Assembly: GCA_025677815.1 (NCBI GenBank)
Contig: JAIXMP010000047.1
Coordinates: 1 to 64,000 of the forward strand
Reading direction: 5' to 3'
DNA: 64,000 nucleotides
Source: Phascolomyces articulosus
Lineage: Eukaryota > Mucoromycota > Mucoromycetes > Mucorales > Lichtheimiaceae
The notes beneath the pieces are model-generated. The model did not search any database and was not told the origin of the DNA. It saw only the letters and a list, made by a program, of their open reading frames with translations. The position numbers were made by a program, and so were the translations under genes. Positions 45,794-58,916 of this stretch are shown one piece after another; the first letter of the stretch is position 1, and each line of letters opens with the position of its first letter.

Positions 45794-47437
45794 AAAAGCG
45801 CGCGGTGTTAGGAACCTAAAGAACCGTCTACTATAAAACAGTGATGGGAATATTATAAAGACTTATTATTATTCTTATTTGATTGGATTTATATATAAAT
45901 ATATTATAGATCTTTTTCTTTCTCTCTTTCTCTCTTTACAATACTAAAAGACCTTCGGGTATATATTTTGAATTTATTCATCGAATAATAATAAAAAGTA
46001 TTACGAATAGTAGTTGGAACAAAAAAAAAACAAGGTTTTTTCTCAAAAGAAAGAGAAAGAGAGAGAGAGAGAGAGAGAGACCACATGGAAAAAGCCATAT
46101 TCATTCACATGAGTGGTCTATAATAATAACCTATATTCTTTTCGAATATTATATCCTTTCTTTAATAATAATAAGAAGGTTATACATTATTATTCATCTA
46201 TAATCATAATAAAATGTATTAATAAAGAAGTATAATATAAAAGACATGTTGTGTGTGGTAACATCATTGTATTTTCAGCTGCTTGCATTATTTTCTTATT
46301 CATCATTTCATTCTATATAATAAATCAGAGAATAGTCCAACAGATATTATCATCGATTGCTATATCTATAATCCTTCTCTTCTTTCTTGTATAATATATA
46401 AATAATAAATGTCCACAAACACTCCATATATATCTTTATTCCCATATAAAAAATGGGGGGGGAGGAAAGAAGGATTCGAAGGTAAAAAGGCTCTTTTTTA
46501 TTATTATTAAGATTGGAAGGAAAAAGATGTTTCTTTGTCTATCTTTCTTACATAGATCACAAGAACAATCTCTTTTTTTTTTGGTGTCACTATTTTTATT
46601 GTAAAATAACAAATTACCTTTATTTGACTCTGTTGATGTGTATGTTTGTGTGTGTGTCCATCTTCAATTTGTTGTTATTAAAAATGGATAATTCAACTTA
46701 TTGAAAAGTGTGTGAATATGTAAATTCATCGTACATCATCATTCAATAAAGAACTTACTGTACTTTCCGAACTGATGGGTAGGTTCTAATCTCATTCATC
46801 CAACATCCGTACTACCTTAATTCGACCCTGACCATTTGAACCCTTTCCTTGTCTCTTTTACCAAAAAGTTAAAACAAGATTTTCCCGCTTTTTTTTTTTT
46901 ATATATCGTGTCACTTTATTTCTTCTTCGCTTAAATATCATAAATGCCATGTATAAACAAATAGAAGTAGTGTGGTTGTAGGGATAGAAATAAAATTTAT
47001 AACTTATTATATAGAAAAAAGAAACATATGACAATTCCAACTGATTTTATTATTTTAGGATCTTGGCTGTTAATGAGAAAAACAAACAAACATTCTTTTT
47101 TTAATGTCGTGGCAACAGTCATGTGAAATGAGGAGATCGACATGATTTAAAAAAGAAACATCATGTCACGATTCAAGAGAAAAAAAAATATAACATTAGA
47201 ACTTCTCCCTAAAAAAAAATAAAGCGGCTGTGATTTTGCATGAGCCGAAAAAGCCCTTCAAAAATGCATGAATTGTTTATAAAAAAGATGCTATTCAGTT
47301 CAAACGACTTTTCGGTTTTTTTAACTTCTTTTTCTCTCCTCTTCTCTCCTTTCTATCATTTTCACCCCTCCCTTTCCTTATAGTAAAAAAAAAAAACCAA
47401 AAAAAAACAATAACAATAACAATAATAACAATTGATT
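45794..47437. other. intergenic region upstream of the RING gene
   Basis: AT-rich with a (GA)n run at 46059-46080 and poly-A/T tracts. The last 120 bp before the RING gene are pyrimidine-rich then A-rich. No gene recognised. Confidence 0.5.
46059..46080. repeat. (GA)n microsatellite
   Basis: Eleven GA units following a run of GAAA. Confidence 0.95.
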
Positions 47438-49666
47438 ATGCCTCAATTTTGGTCGCGTGTATTACATCCATTTCGTCATGGAAATAATAAAAAACAACTT
47501 GGTGTAACTACAGCAACTACTAATCAACAACCACAACAATCACAAGAACCACAGCAATCACAGCAATCACAACAATCACAAAAACCACTATTACCTGATA
47601 ATAGTAACAATAATAATCCAAATGGTTCCACGACTAAGCCAGCACTCTGTTATTCATCACCTTCTTGCTTAATCGAGTCAGAAATTTATCGAGATGATTT
47701 AGTGAAAATTGATATACTTGAAAATGCACTCGAAAAGAACGATATGGAAACGTTTTTTTGTACATGGAATGAAGTATATAATAGATATCCATTTTGTCCA
47801 TTCATCATTATCCTGATAGATAGAATCAAGGATGATGATAATAAAAGGCGCAGAATTGAGAATATAGTATATTAAACCTCTTCCCCCTCCACCCCTTTTA
47901 TATAAATATTTGTGATATTAGGAACTTGAACGAATCTATGAAAAATGTCGATGGGCACTGGATTCATTGACATGCACAATCGATGAATTATCACACGAAA
48001 TATGTACTATTGTAAGTATACTTTTCTTCTTATTCTTATTTATGCATATTGCATCAAATGGCATTGCATTGCATATGATTCAAAAGGGGGTGCACAATAA
48101 ATCTTATATTATTTAAATTTACCTATTAGGCATCCCCACTTCAAAACCCAGATCGACGATCCCTTTGTGATGTTCACCAATTTATTTCAAGTTATTTAAA
48201 AGAATGGCAAGGACAACATCAACGTACAACAACACACACTAAAGGAGGAGATGGAACAAACGATCTTATTGCTAAAAGAGAGGCTTTCGAAATAAGTAGT
48301 CATCAATCCTCATTTGATACTTATTTTGATAATTTACAATCCAAGATCTTAGCAACTGTAAAGTTTTATATATATATATATATATATTTATACATATCTC
48401 TATCTATCTATCTATCTCATAACAAATGATCAGGGGGGGGGGAATAATTAATTGTTAATATTTGTTTTTATGTCAATAGGAAGATCCAGCACTCTCTCAT
48501 TGTATTCAACAAGTCTGTCAATGGGAATACAATTTCTTCCTATACAAACAATATTCTGAAAGTCAAATGATGATCCTTTGGGATACAATTCAATATCAAG
48601 ATATCATTCAACGATTATTACAAACACGTTGGAATCGTCGTTATAATCAATGTATCAATACTTCCCAAGCTCTTGAAGATAGAATCAAGGTAATCCTATT
48701 TCATCACCCCCCCCTTATTCATAAATGAAACAAAGTTAACATTGATATTTAAAATGATAGACTTTACTGGAACAAAGTTCACCTGCACGAGAAGATTTTA
48801 CCTGTGCTATTTGTTTATCTGTTCTCTCAGAGCCAGTGACCATTGCACCTTGCCTTCATACATTTTGTAGACCTTGTATTCAACATCTTTATTGTACATG
48901 TACATTAGCTTCTTGTTCAAGTCCTTGCCATCGAGCATCACGTCGACAACGTCCTGAACAATATTATTACTCTTCATTACGTCCGAGTAAAAATATGAGT
49001 CGTCGTTCTTCCCAACACCAACCATCCTCCTTCCAACAACAGCAACAACAAAGAGATGGTAGTAGTAACAATAGCCTTCGACGAGGTTATTCTAATTATC
49101 GTCCCATCAAACGTCATTCTTCAATTTCATATAGTAGAAAAAAACAAAAATTATTAGCATGTCAATGCTATCCCAACAACAATCATGATCTATTGTCATC
49201 GCCAAAACACCATAGTTGTCCTTTATGTCGTTCTCCTTTTACAATAAAGGATTGTACCATTAATGTGGCATTGGATAACTTTATTTCTCTTTATTTTCCT
49301 TATGAAGAAAAAGTGGACGATAAACAACATCAAGGAAATGGTATCACGAGAAGAGGATCAACAGCTCAAGGCAACAATGATCCATCGCAAAAGAGACGAT
49401 CAGCTATTTACACTGCTGTTCAACAATTATGGTCCTCTTCTAAATCATCGCGCGTGGAACAATCTACTTCTGGTACTAGAGAAGGTGAATTGGCATCGAG
49501 AACGAGTAACAACAACAACGATACTAATGAACCTATACCACGTTCTCGACATACTCGGCATCAACATCGGAATAACACCAATGGCCGACCTGAATCTTCT
49601 GCCGTCCTGGATGATGATGAGGATGAAGATTTCTATAATATTGCTAGAAGCTCGTGGTGGTTTTAA
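47438..49666 (+). CDS. RING-finger protein, probable E3 ubiquitin ligase
   Basis: Five exons (47438-47866, 47922-48011, 48130-48357, 48480-48689, 48761-49666), all phase 0, give 620 aa. The ATG at 47438 is the first in frame. Residues 25-65 are Gln/Ser-rich. Residues about 85-320 are mostly helical (LENALEKNDMETFFCTWNEV, VCQWEYNFFLYKQY), loosely like helical substrate or SPX-type modules, but no family is certain. The RING begins CAICLSVLSEPVTIAPC at C334/C337/C350, then LHTFCRPC (H352, C355, C358). The last zinc-ligand pair, CPLC (472/475), comes only after about 113 residues of Ser/Arg/Gln-rich sequence that itself contains extra cysteines. A C-terminal region rich in Asn/Arg/Ser follows and ends in WWF. 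Confidence 0.82.
48366..48417. repeat. (TA)n and (CTAT)n microsatellites in RING gene intron 3
   Basis: A TA run and four to five CTAT units, followed by a G10 homopolymer at about 48433, all within the intron between exons 3 and 4. Confidence 0.85.
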
Positions 49667-50125
49667 AATAGTATATAGAGAATACGTACACCTGTGTTTT
49701 ATACTTATCATTTCCATTACACATATATTAATACCTTCTCATAAATATTATATAGTTATATACCTCTAATATATAGTAATAATAATATTAAACAATAATA
49801 CGTATATAATTTGAAAAATAAAAGTGAAAAATGCATGATGTCTTTTTTGTTGTAGAAATGATGAAATATAAAATATGAGAATACTGATACTAAAATGATA
49901 ATGATAATAATATAAAACAAAAGAAATAATGAAGTTTGGGGGGAGAATGAGAGAGGGAAAGAAGGGGTATGGAATAAGGAGGAATGAGATGAGAGAGACA
50001 GGTATAATATATATTTTTATATATAGGAGAGACCAAAGAACAGAAAGTTATGCAAAAATGAAATATATAATAATTGATATGAATGGGGTATTATTCTTTT
50101 TTTTTCTTTGATGTAAAATAATGTC
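49667..50125. other. convergent intergenic region
   Basis: Between the RING protein and kinase stop codons. AT-rich with a purine-rich G/A patch at about 49935-50005. No gene seen. Confidence 0.6.
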
Positions 50126-53100
50126 TTAATCTTCCTCTTCTTCCTCTTCTTCTTCTATAATAGCCTTGGTAGAAAATCGATTCATACTTGGATTATAACC
50201 ATAGACATTTAATCTTGACCTTGGTGTAAAATCGACACGATGAGGCATTTTCTATAGCATATAAGAACAATAATAATGAAAAAAAGTTAATAAAAAAATA
50301 GAATTCCATATTCGCTCTCTATAAAAATTATAAACTTACAAAAGAAGAAGGTACCAGATTCTGTGGGCGAGATTGAATCGGTTTATTATTATCCAGTCTA
50401 TATGTTGGAAGTGATAAAGCAGGAGAAGCTTGGTCATCTATTTCATCGTCATCATCCTCTTCGTCACTACTACTATTGCTACCATGGTTGCTCATAGCAG
50501 TATTCGTATTATTGACTGTTTCATCCAATGAACAAGGTAAAGAGGAAACAATCGTTGTCATGACTGGAGAAGATGTTGGAGTAATGACATCAACAATAGA
50601 AGAAGAGGTACATGGTTTTTGAGTTGGTATAGTGACGGAAGAAGATGTTAATGCTTTTGATGAAGGAGATGATGCACTGTTGAATTTTTGTTGTGATAAT
50701 GAAGTAGAAGGAAAATCACGAATGTGTTTTTTAGATACAGGTGGTGGTGGTGGCGGTGACATTAAAGAAGATGGAGAAGAAGCTGCCATGGGTGGCATAC
50801 TAATTGATAATGATGTATCAGGAGAAAGTGGAGATGATAATGACATGGAAAAGTCTTTTGTTGTGCCAGTTGTCATCATGGAATATCGTTTTTCACAAAT
50901 ATCTACTTCTTTTGTTTCATGGGGAATCGTATGACCTGTTGTGACAATGGATAAAGTATTCGTCAATGCACTTCTTGACGGTGTTGCTGCAGGAATAGGC
51001 GGTTTGACGAGCCCAATAATTCCATCATCATCCTCTTCCATAGAATCTATACCACCTATACAACCACTATCTAATGAAGATTTTCCTCCTCGTCCTCCTC
51101 CTGTGACTACACGATGATAATTCTGATATTGTTGTTGTGAGGGTCGACGCTTCATTGTATTGGCTGTAGTAGTAGCAGTTGTCGAATAATAATCATATTG
51201 ATCCAATTCATTTTCTGGTGGTTCCGAAAGTTGTAATACACGTCTTTTATGTTTTTGATTGGACAATGAACGATACATGCCATGTTGACTTCCATGACTA
51301 TGACTATTGGTGATAGTAGATGAATAAGTCGTCGTAGTAGTAGTAGTATCTTCATCATAATCCCAATAACGTCTTGGTGTATTGCCTCGTTGCTGTAATG
51401 GTGCATCCACATTACGATAGGATTGAGATGGACGTCTAGGTCGTTTATTATTATTTTGTTGATAATGCTGTTGTGCATCTGATCCATTTTTAGAAGCAAA
51501 CCAAGTTTTCATGGAAACAAACCATGACCCTACTGGTTGTTGTTGTTGTTGTTGTTGTTTGTATGATGATGAACTATTATTAGAACATACTGTAGTGTTA
51601 TTATTATTATTGGATGAATTAGGTTGTGGTTGCTTTGGTTGCTGCTTTCCTGTTAATAAACCTGCAGGAGTTGTCTGAGTTGTTGCATCTACTGCATGTC
51701 GTTGTTCTTTCATTCTACCATTCGTAGCATGAGTATCATTCATTGTTGTTATGATCGGCATTATTGAGGATGAATGGTGCAATGATGATGGCATGACCTT
51801 TCGTAGCTGTGGTGTGACAGGCGTGTTACTACTACCATTACAATTGACAGATAATAGGGAGGTATTATTATGATGGCTGCAATGTTGCTCAAGTAATATA
51901 TTCCAAAGACCATTCAATGCATTACAACTCCCCATCTGCATTTCTCTTAATACTTGATCATTTAATCCTGCTGATTGAAGTGCCATGGTCAATTGTTGTT
52001 CTTTTACAGTCATTGCTGGTAATTCATCCTGTGGATAATAATAGTTATTATTACTATGATGCGGAGGGAGGGAATTACTGTTCAATTGATCACGAATCGG
52101 ACTAGTATGATGATGTTGATGGGACGGCAACATGCTCGGCAAGGATGATCGGTTTCTTAGGGTAGATGAAGAAGGGAATGTTGTTGGTGCTGATATGGTA
52201 GTAGGTGACATTGACATGGAGGATGAAATAACATTGGGTCGACAAGTTGTTGTTGTCGTCATAGGACTGATAGTAGGTGCAGAAAGACGTGGTGAACGAG
52301 GAGGTGTAAGAGGCTGTTGTTGATGCTGTCGACGTACTGATTGCTCTTGTTGACTCATCATGCCGAGACTATATCTTACTTGAGGAGAAAATTTATCTTG
52401 TGGACTTAGACGTCGATCTGATTTGATGCATGGATCCACCACAGTGACAGAACAAGAGGATGTCGATGAGGTTGCTGAAGAAACGTCATCATCTATCATA
52501 TCAGGTGCATTATCACGTTTGGCAGAAAAAATAGAATCGAGATCGTCCGAATGACTGGAATTGGGTGTTGAAGGGGGTGTCGTATTCTGATTGTTATTAA
52601 TATCACATTCATGACAATGATGGTGAAGTAACCAAGGATGTGCACAAATTTGATCGAGTGTTACACGTTCGGAAGGATTCAATTTGAGCATCCGCGTGAT
52701 GAGATCGGAAACCTCTGATTTTAATAATAAAAATAAAAAACTGGATGAGAATATGGGACGATAATAATATAAGTATTATAAATACTTCAACAATAAAGAA
52801 AAAAATGAATAATACCTTTTGAAAAATAAGATGGGATCATACAATCACCTTTGACAATTTTTCTTTGAGTAATAATTTCAGAATCATCATCAAAAGGCAA
52901 TTCACCAGCTAAAAGTGTATATAGAATCACTCCTAATGACCAAATATCGGTTTCTATAATTTTTTTGTAAGTAACACAGGTATTTTTATTTTGACACATG
53001 TCATAAATATATATTATTATTGTTATATATGTATATAGAAAAATTATCTTTGAAAAATACCTGGTCCAGTATATTTTTGTCGTAGAATCACCTCTAATTG

Positions 53101-54217
53101 ATAAAAATATCAGTCAATAACATTCTTCCTTCAAAAAAAATACATTCTCTTTATACATAAATAAAAAGTGTATATATACCTGGTGCAGAATATGCTAAAC
53201 TACCACAAAATGTTTGAAGCATTTGTCTATTTTCAGCATGTCTTGCAAACCCAAAATCGCATAGTTTAATATTATCTTCATGGTCTAATAAAATATTTTC
53301 CAATTTAAGATCCCTAATAATAATAATAATAAATAATAAATAATCATACTCATAAATGATAAGTATTGATATTTATAGATAAATGGATAGATCGAATGAT
53401 TTTTTTTAATTGGGGATGGATGGATTATATAATATTCTTCTTAGAATTATATTACCTATGAACAATATCTTGAGAATGACAATATTGAATAGCATCTACT
53501 AATTGAGAAAACCATCGAATAGTTTCATGTTCAGAAAAACGACCGGATTGAGTTAATGCATCAAATAATTCACCATGAGGACAATATTCGGAAATGACAT
53601 GAATATAAGATTCGGTCATGATAATTTCATAAAGGGTGACAACATTGGGATGATGTTTTAATTGACGATGAAGATGAATTTCTCGAGCAATCATAGGTGC
53701 ATGCTGTTTATTGATCTTTTTAATAGCAACTTGTTTTCCTGTCAATTGATGTGTACCTAATTTGACTTTACCAAAGGATCCCTATCATAAGATGATAAAA
53801 TAATAATAATGAATATTCGTTGTTTGAATATCACTAAAAAAAAGGGGGGAGAGAGGAAAAGAACGAAATAGCATAATACCAGTAGAATAATAAGAATAAT
53901 AATAAAAAGAAATAGGGAAATTCCTTGTTAATAAACTTACTTCGCCAATGGTTTCTCCTATTGTATAAAGGCCAATAGACGTCATCTCATGACTTGAAAG
54001 CTCCTTAAGTAAATCATTATAATCAGCCGCAAGCTATTAGACATAAAACATATTTCAAAGAAAAGTTTAGTAGATAATCATAATAATAAATGTCAATTTA
54101 GAATGTTTGTAACTAAAAAGACATTTTATGTATATTTATAATCGAATTCCCATTAGATAATGAACAAGTTTTTCTCACCTTTGCTTTTTGATTGCGTGAT
54201 ATCATGGATCGAGACAT
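50126..54217 (-). CDS. CAMKL-type (SNF1/AMPK-related) serine/threonine kinase with long disordered tail
   Basis: Eight exons (54217-54179, 54033-53941, 53781-53456, 53313-53180, 53093-53061, 52953-52816, 52714-50340, 50251-50126) join in phase to 1087 aa. The kinase domain occupies about 35-300. Key features are the glycine loop GEGSFGKV split by intron 2, VAIKK, HRDLKLEN (D154), CDFGFA (D172), the activation segment [14 protein letters not shown] and [10 protein letters not shown]. It ends with the CAMKL-type [15 protein letters not shown]. The GSLAYSAPE and LKLEN motifs point to the SNF1/Kin4/Gin4-like group; which one I cannot say. Exon 5 is only 33 nt. The remaining 780 residues are Ser/Thr/Pro/Gln-rich with no fold, followed by a short exon ending in a run of Glu and Asp. 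Probably a signalling kinase regulated through its tail. Confidence 0.88.
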
Positions 54218-54873
54218 TTTTTTAATATAATTTTCTTCGGAGAGTGGTTATTGTTTAATATTGGTTTTTTTTTGATAAAGGATGATGTTATATGCGTTTT
54301 GTTTCGTTGATGTATATATTATGAAAAGAAGAACGAATGATTTTTTTTTTGTTGTTGTTGACAGGGCTAATAATGAAAAGGAATGGAACGGGGAAAAAAA
54401 GGACAAAGTTTTTGGTTATGCGTCAAATAAGAAGGTGTCAAATATGAAAATGAATGAATGAATAAATGAATGAATATATAAAAGTATATAAATGAATTGG
54501 AATTTTCGAGTAGGATATGGTATCTTTTTTATGATCGCGTCATTTATATTCTTTAAAAAAAGGAATGCATTTGAAAAAAAAAAGAGAGAAGTTGATGAAA
54601 AAGAGAAAAAAAAAGATATATATAAAAAAGGAGTTGAAGGTTTTTTTCAAGATAGTTAATAAGAAACTCTTATAAGGTTGCTTATTTTTTTCCTGCACAA
54701 AAAGTTTCCAGGCCCAGCAACCCCTCGTTAGAAATAATTAAAGTGCGTTTTGTTACATAGGCTTGATCTTTGTTGATAACAAAAAAAAGCTTAGTTTTTT
54801 TTTTTTTTTTTTTGTATATATAGAATATTCATTTACAAATATATACAAATAGACATACTTTTTTTTTTCCTTC
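54218..54873. promoter_or_regulatory. divergent promoter region
   Basis: 656 bp between the starts of the kinase (-) and AAA ATPase (+) genes. AT-rich, with AATG repeats near 54450-54475 and a T18 tract near 54798-54815. No specific site was identified. Confidence 0.5.
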
Positions 54874-57800
54874 ATGTCAACGGTCTTGATTTCTCGTCTG
54901 GCCAAATTGACGTTGCAGCAATCAAGAGCACCACGATGGATTGCAACTACTACTCCTTATTTATTTTCTTTATCAACTCACAATAATAAAAAGGCGTCTA
55001 CAGCAGCAGCAACACCCGCTCCAGCCCCCAACAATAATATACCGGCATCGGGTAGTGCTGGATCCGACGATCCCGAACAATCTACAAACACGTCTGATCA
55101 AGGATCTAGTAATAATGCCGTAGAATCCAATACTACTGGAAATTCTACCAAAGGTCGCAAAACGACTCGAAAAAGTAGACGATCTGTTCAAGTTATTCCA
55201 AGTAAGTTTTTATTATTATTATTATTATTTTGAATCTTATATGTTATATTAGAATATAAATATTAAAACGCCTTTACTTTTTCAATAAACAACAAAACAC
55301 GCTTTATTCAATAACAACAATAAACGATCTACATTACTATTAGAATCATTTTTTGATTCCAATTACCTTCGACATCAATCGCTTCCGAAAAAGCTTGATA
55401 CGTGTTATGCAGATACAATTCCAGATTATTTATGGCAAGAACTTTTGTTTGTTGTTGAAGCGGGATTTGCACCCAAAGGCACGTTAGCCGCCTATAATCA
55501 TTCGGATCATATTGTTCTAAATGTGCCTAGTCGAGGTGCTACTTTTATGCAAGATGCTATGGCTCGACAATTGGCGGTAGATGCCGGTGCTGACCTTGTC
55601 ATATTTGATGCACAAGATTTTGTTGCCCTGGCACAAACAGGAGATGGTCATGGTAAGAAAAAAAAATAACCATAAATTTGGAATCAAATAGGGAGAGTGG
55701 AAGATAAGGAAATTAATGTTTATTTTTAATTTTAGTCATGACCTTATTACCATCCATGTCCACTTCAGATTCTGGAACTTCAGCTGTACTTGCAATTCGA
55801 CCTCATCATGCCGTGGTGGATTCAACAACAACAAATAATAATAATAAAGTCGCTACAGGAGGGGATCAACCGCCTATTTATGAATATGATTCAGATCAAG
55901 AAGCATTGATGGGGATACTTGAAAAAATGAGTACCAACAATAACCATAATAAATCATCAACCTCATCTGAAGACGAAGAATTGTTAATTGAAAAAGGAGA
56001 TGAAAATAAAGTACCTGATCCAAGGACGATTGCACCAAAAGCGATGGCGGAAATGGCAGCCCGATATTCTTCCGCTTTTGAACGCATGTTACAAACAGGT
56101 TACAAAGAGAAAGGGGATGGTACGACAACAACAACAACATCAGCAACAAGCCAAATACCCAAATTGATTTATTTGCGTGACTATGGAGATATGCACGATT
56201 TGCCTTGTTCCTTGATGCTTAAATCTTTGATGATGGCAGTGGAACATTTGAAACAAAAAGGTCATCGATTGGTTGTATTAGCTGGCTATTCTCCATCTCT
56301 TGCCTCTACATTTACCAATTATAAACAAGCCTTGGAAGAAGATGAAATCCCTTTAATGACAACCATGAAATGCATCAGTCTACCACCTCCGCTCGATAAT
56401 ATACCTCGATTGAATGCGTGGGAAACTCAAATGAAGTTGGATAGTGCGAAAAGAATGGGGGAAATCAATGCTAAACAGATCTTGGCCATGATTCAACAAA
56501 AGAATGTAACAGGGATAAAGCATTCACCCCAAGTATTAGCCCTACATTCACAAAGTCATCAAAATACATTAATGACGGGCCTTTCTGAACTGAAAGGGAT
56601 TCAAGAATCCATTTGGACGGGTATTGAAATTGAACGCCATGCTACTTTTGCTATAGGTCATGCACTTCAACATAAAAAGACCACGGTAGACTTGGACGAT
56701 ATTATAGCTGCCAATCACGTTATTAGAAAAAGTATCACAACACGTCAACAATTGGATAAAACATTAGCATCTCAAAGAATACGATTTGCAACGACCACAA
56801 ATATAACGAATCAACAGGAACAACAAGATTCAAGTTTGGATATGACAGAGCTTAAAAAGTATTGTGATGAATATGAACAACGATTTTTATCAAGAATTGT
56901 TGATCCATGTGAGTGTTGCGTGATTGATGATTTATTTATATTTTGTACTTTATACTTAATCAGGAGATTTTGTGTACACAATAACAAAACATGTCTAATA
57001 TGGATGCATAAATAAATAATATAATAGACAAGGTGCAGGTCTCCTTTGCAGATATAAGGGCCCCATCCACCACGATCGATACATTACAAACATTAATCAC
57101 TTTACCGCTGGCACGGCCTGATTTGTTTAGAAGAGGTATTTTAAAAAAGAACTTTATTCCTGGTGTATTATTATTTGGTCCGCCTGGTACTGGCAAGGTA
57201 AGCATCTTTTTTTCTTCTTAGGAAAAAAAAACAGGGGGAGGAGTGTTTTGAGTTGCTAATAAGATTCTCTTTTATAGACAATGCTTGCCAAGGCTATTTG
57301 TAAAGCAGGTGGTAGTCGGATGTTGGAAGTACAAGCAAGTGATATGTAAGTGTTATATAAAGAAAAGACCACGGGGGACTTTTCGTTGAGGCTTATTATT
57401 ATTATATGATGATGAAGATGTCATGAGTAATATTTTGAACTTCGTTTTTAGTTATGAAATGTATCTCGGAGAAGGAGAAAAAAATGTCAAGGTAAAATTC
57501 ATTGTTATTATGTTTACGGGAATTCCACAAAGGGTAAAACGTACACGCACTGACTTGTCACTTATTCTTTTATACATGATTATTTATGAAATTCGTCATG
57601 ATAGGCGTTATTCTCATTAGCAAGAAAGTTAGCATCCCCTTCATGTGTTATATTTATTGATGAAGTGGATAGTATTATGAGTCGAAGAAGATCAGATTCT
57701 ACATCCAATGCCCATCGAGAAATCATTAATCAATTCATGGTAGAATGGGATGGATTAACAAGTGATAATCAAGGTGTTATTGTTATGGCAGCGACAAATC

Positions 57801-58363
57801 GACCAAGAGATTTAGATGATGCAGTTTTACGACGTCTCCCCAGACGTATTCTAGGTAACACGATAAAAGGGTTTTTGTGTTCATTTCTTGTTTTTTATCC
57901 TCCGTTTTTGTTAGTTAGTTTGTTTGATAGTTACCCGATCTTTTAGGGTCTTTCATATTATTATAGTTGCATAACGATACTAATATGATGTAAAATGTAT
58001 TGTTATACATAACTCTTAGTGGATTTGCCGAATGAGGAAGACCGTGCAGAGATATTACGCATCCTTTTACGAGATGAAGAAGAACATCAAGTATCGGTGG
58101 CGGAGCTGGCGCGGGCCACGGAACACTACTCTGGTTCGGACCTGAAAAACCTCTGTGTGACAGCTGCGCTCAAGGCAGCACAAAAGGAAGCAGCAACTCA
58201 AGAGAAACAAATTTTGGGACAATCCTATTTTAATGAAGCTTTAAAGCTTGTTAGACCTAGTTCAAGTGAAGATATGGATACTATTAAAGATCTTCGTAAA
58301 TGGGCTTCAGAATATGGTGATGGAGGGACACGAAGTAAACAACAAATGATTGGATTTTCATGA
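54874..58363 (+). CDS. mitochondrial-type AAA ATPase (ATAD1/Msp1-like catalytic domain)
   Basis: Eight exons (54874-55201, 55344-55652, 55736-56908, 57028-57197, 57278-57345, 57452-57491, 57605-57854, 58020-58363) join in phase to 893 aa. Residues 1-30 look like a mitochondrial presequence (Arg/Ser/Thr/Leu-rich, no acids). A large N-terminal part (110-600) includes a conserved-looking block (VVEAGFAPKGTLAAYNHSDH, DLVIFDAQDFVALA). The AAA domain has Walker A GPPGTGKT (about 654-661), Walker B CVIFIDEVDSI (D715/E716) and the sensor/second region AATNRPRDLDDAVLRRLPRR. C-terminal helices (HYSGSDLKNLCVTAAL) are typical of the ATAD1/Msp1/spastin clade. Msp1 itself is about 360 aa, so the long N-terminus marks a different subfamily. 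Role in mitochondrial protein handling is inferred. Confidence 0.88.
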
Positions 58364-58916
58364 TAAAGAAACAACAACCTTTTTCTATGTAAAATTATAT
58401 ATATATTTTTTATACTCAACAATGATTTCATCATCCACACATCAATAACAGCAATTAACAGCAGCAACAACATCAGCATCTGTATTACTTTTATATAAAA
58501 GCAGCAACGATCCATCATAACAACAAATCGATAGTCATGTGCAGTTCGCAGAGAGAGAAATTGAGTTGGAACGGGGGGAACGGAACGCTGTACAATTTTA
58601 TTATAATTTTTTTTTATATTTTATGTATCTTCTTCTGCGTCTCTCCCCCCCCCTCTCTTCTTCTTGTTCTTCTTTAACAACACATCTACAAAACTCTGCT
58701 TCTTCTCTTCCCATTCTCTTTATATATATATATATATATATTCTCTCTTCTTTTTTCTTTGTTCAAAACCTCTTTCTTTCTTTTTTCTTATATAAATACA
58801 TCATCAACAACCACAACCATAAAAAAATAGACAACTTTTTATACATATATACATACACACTTTCCCTTTCCTTATTATTTCTCCCTTACACTTTTTACAT
58901 ATAGTTTTAAATAATC
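58364..58916. other. intergenic, upstream of a membrane-protein gene
   Basis: Pyrimidine-rich with a (TA)n run at about 58721-58740. No gene seen. The open frame at 58539-58904 consists of T/C-run codons. Confidence 0.6.

Noticed and set aside
46059..46080. GA-repeat as a regulatory element
   Set aside because: Simple dinucleotide repeats are frequent here; nothing ties this one to a gene.
49263..49769. 168-aa plus frame
   Set aside because: Out-of-frame shadow of the last RING exon.
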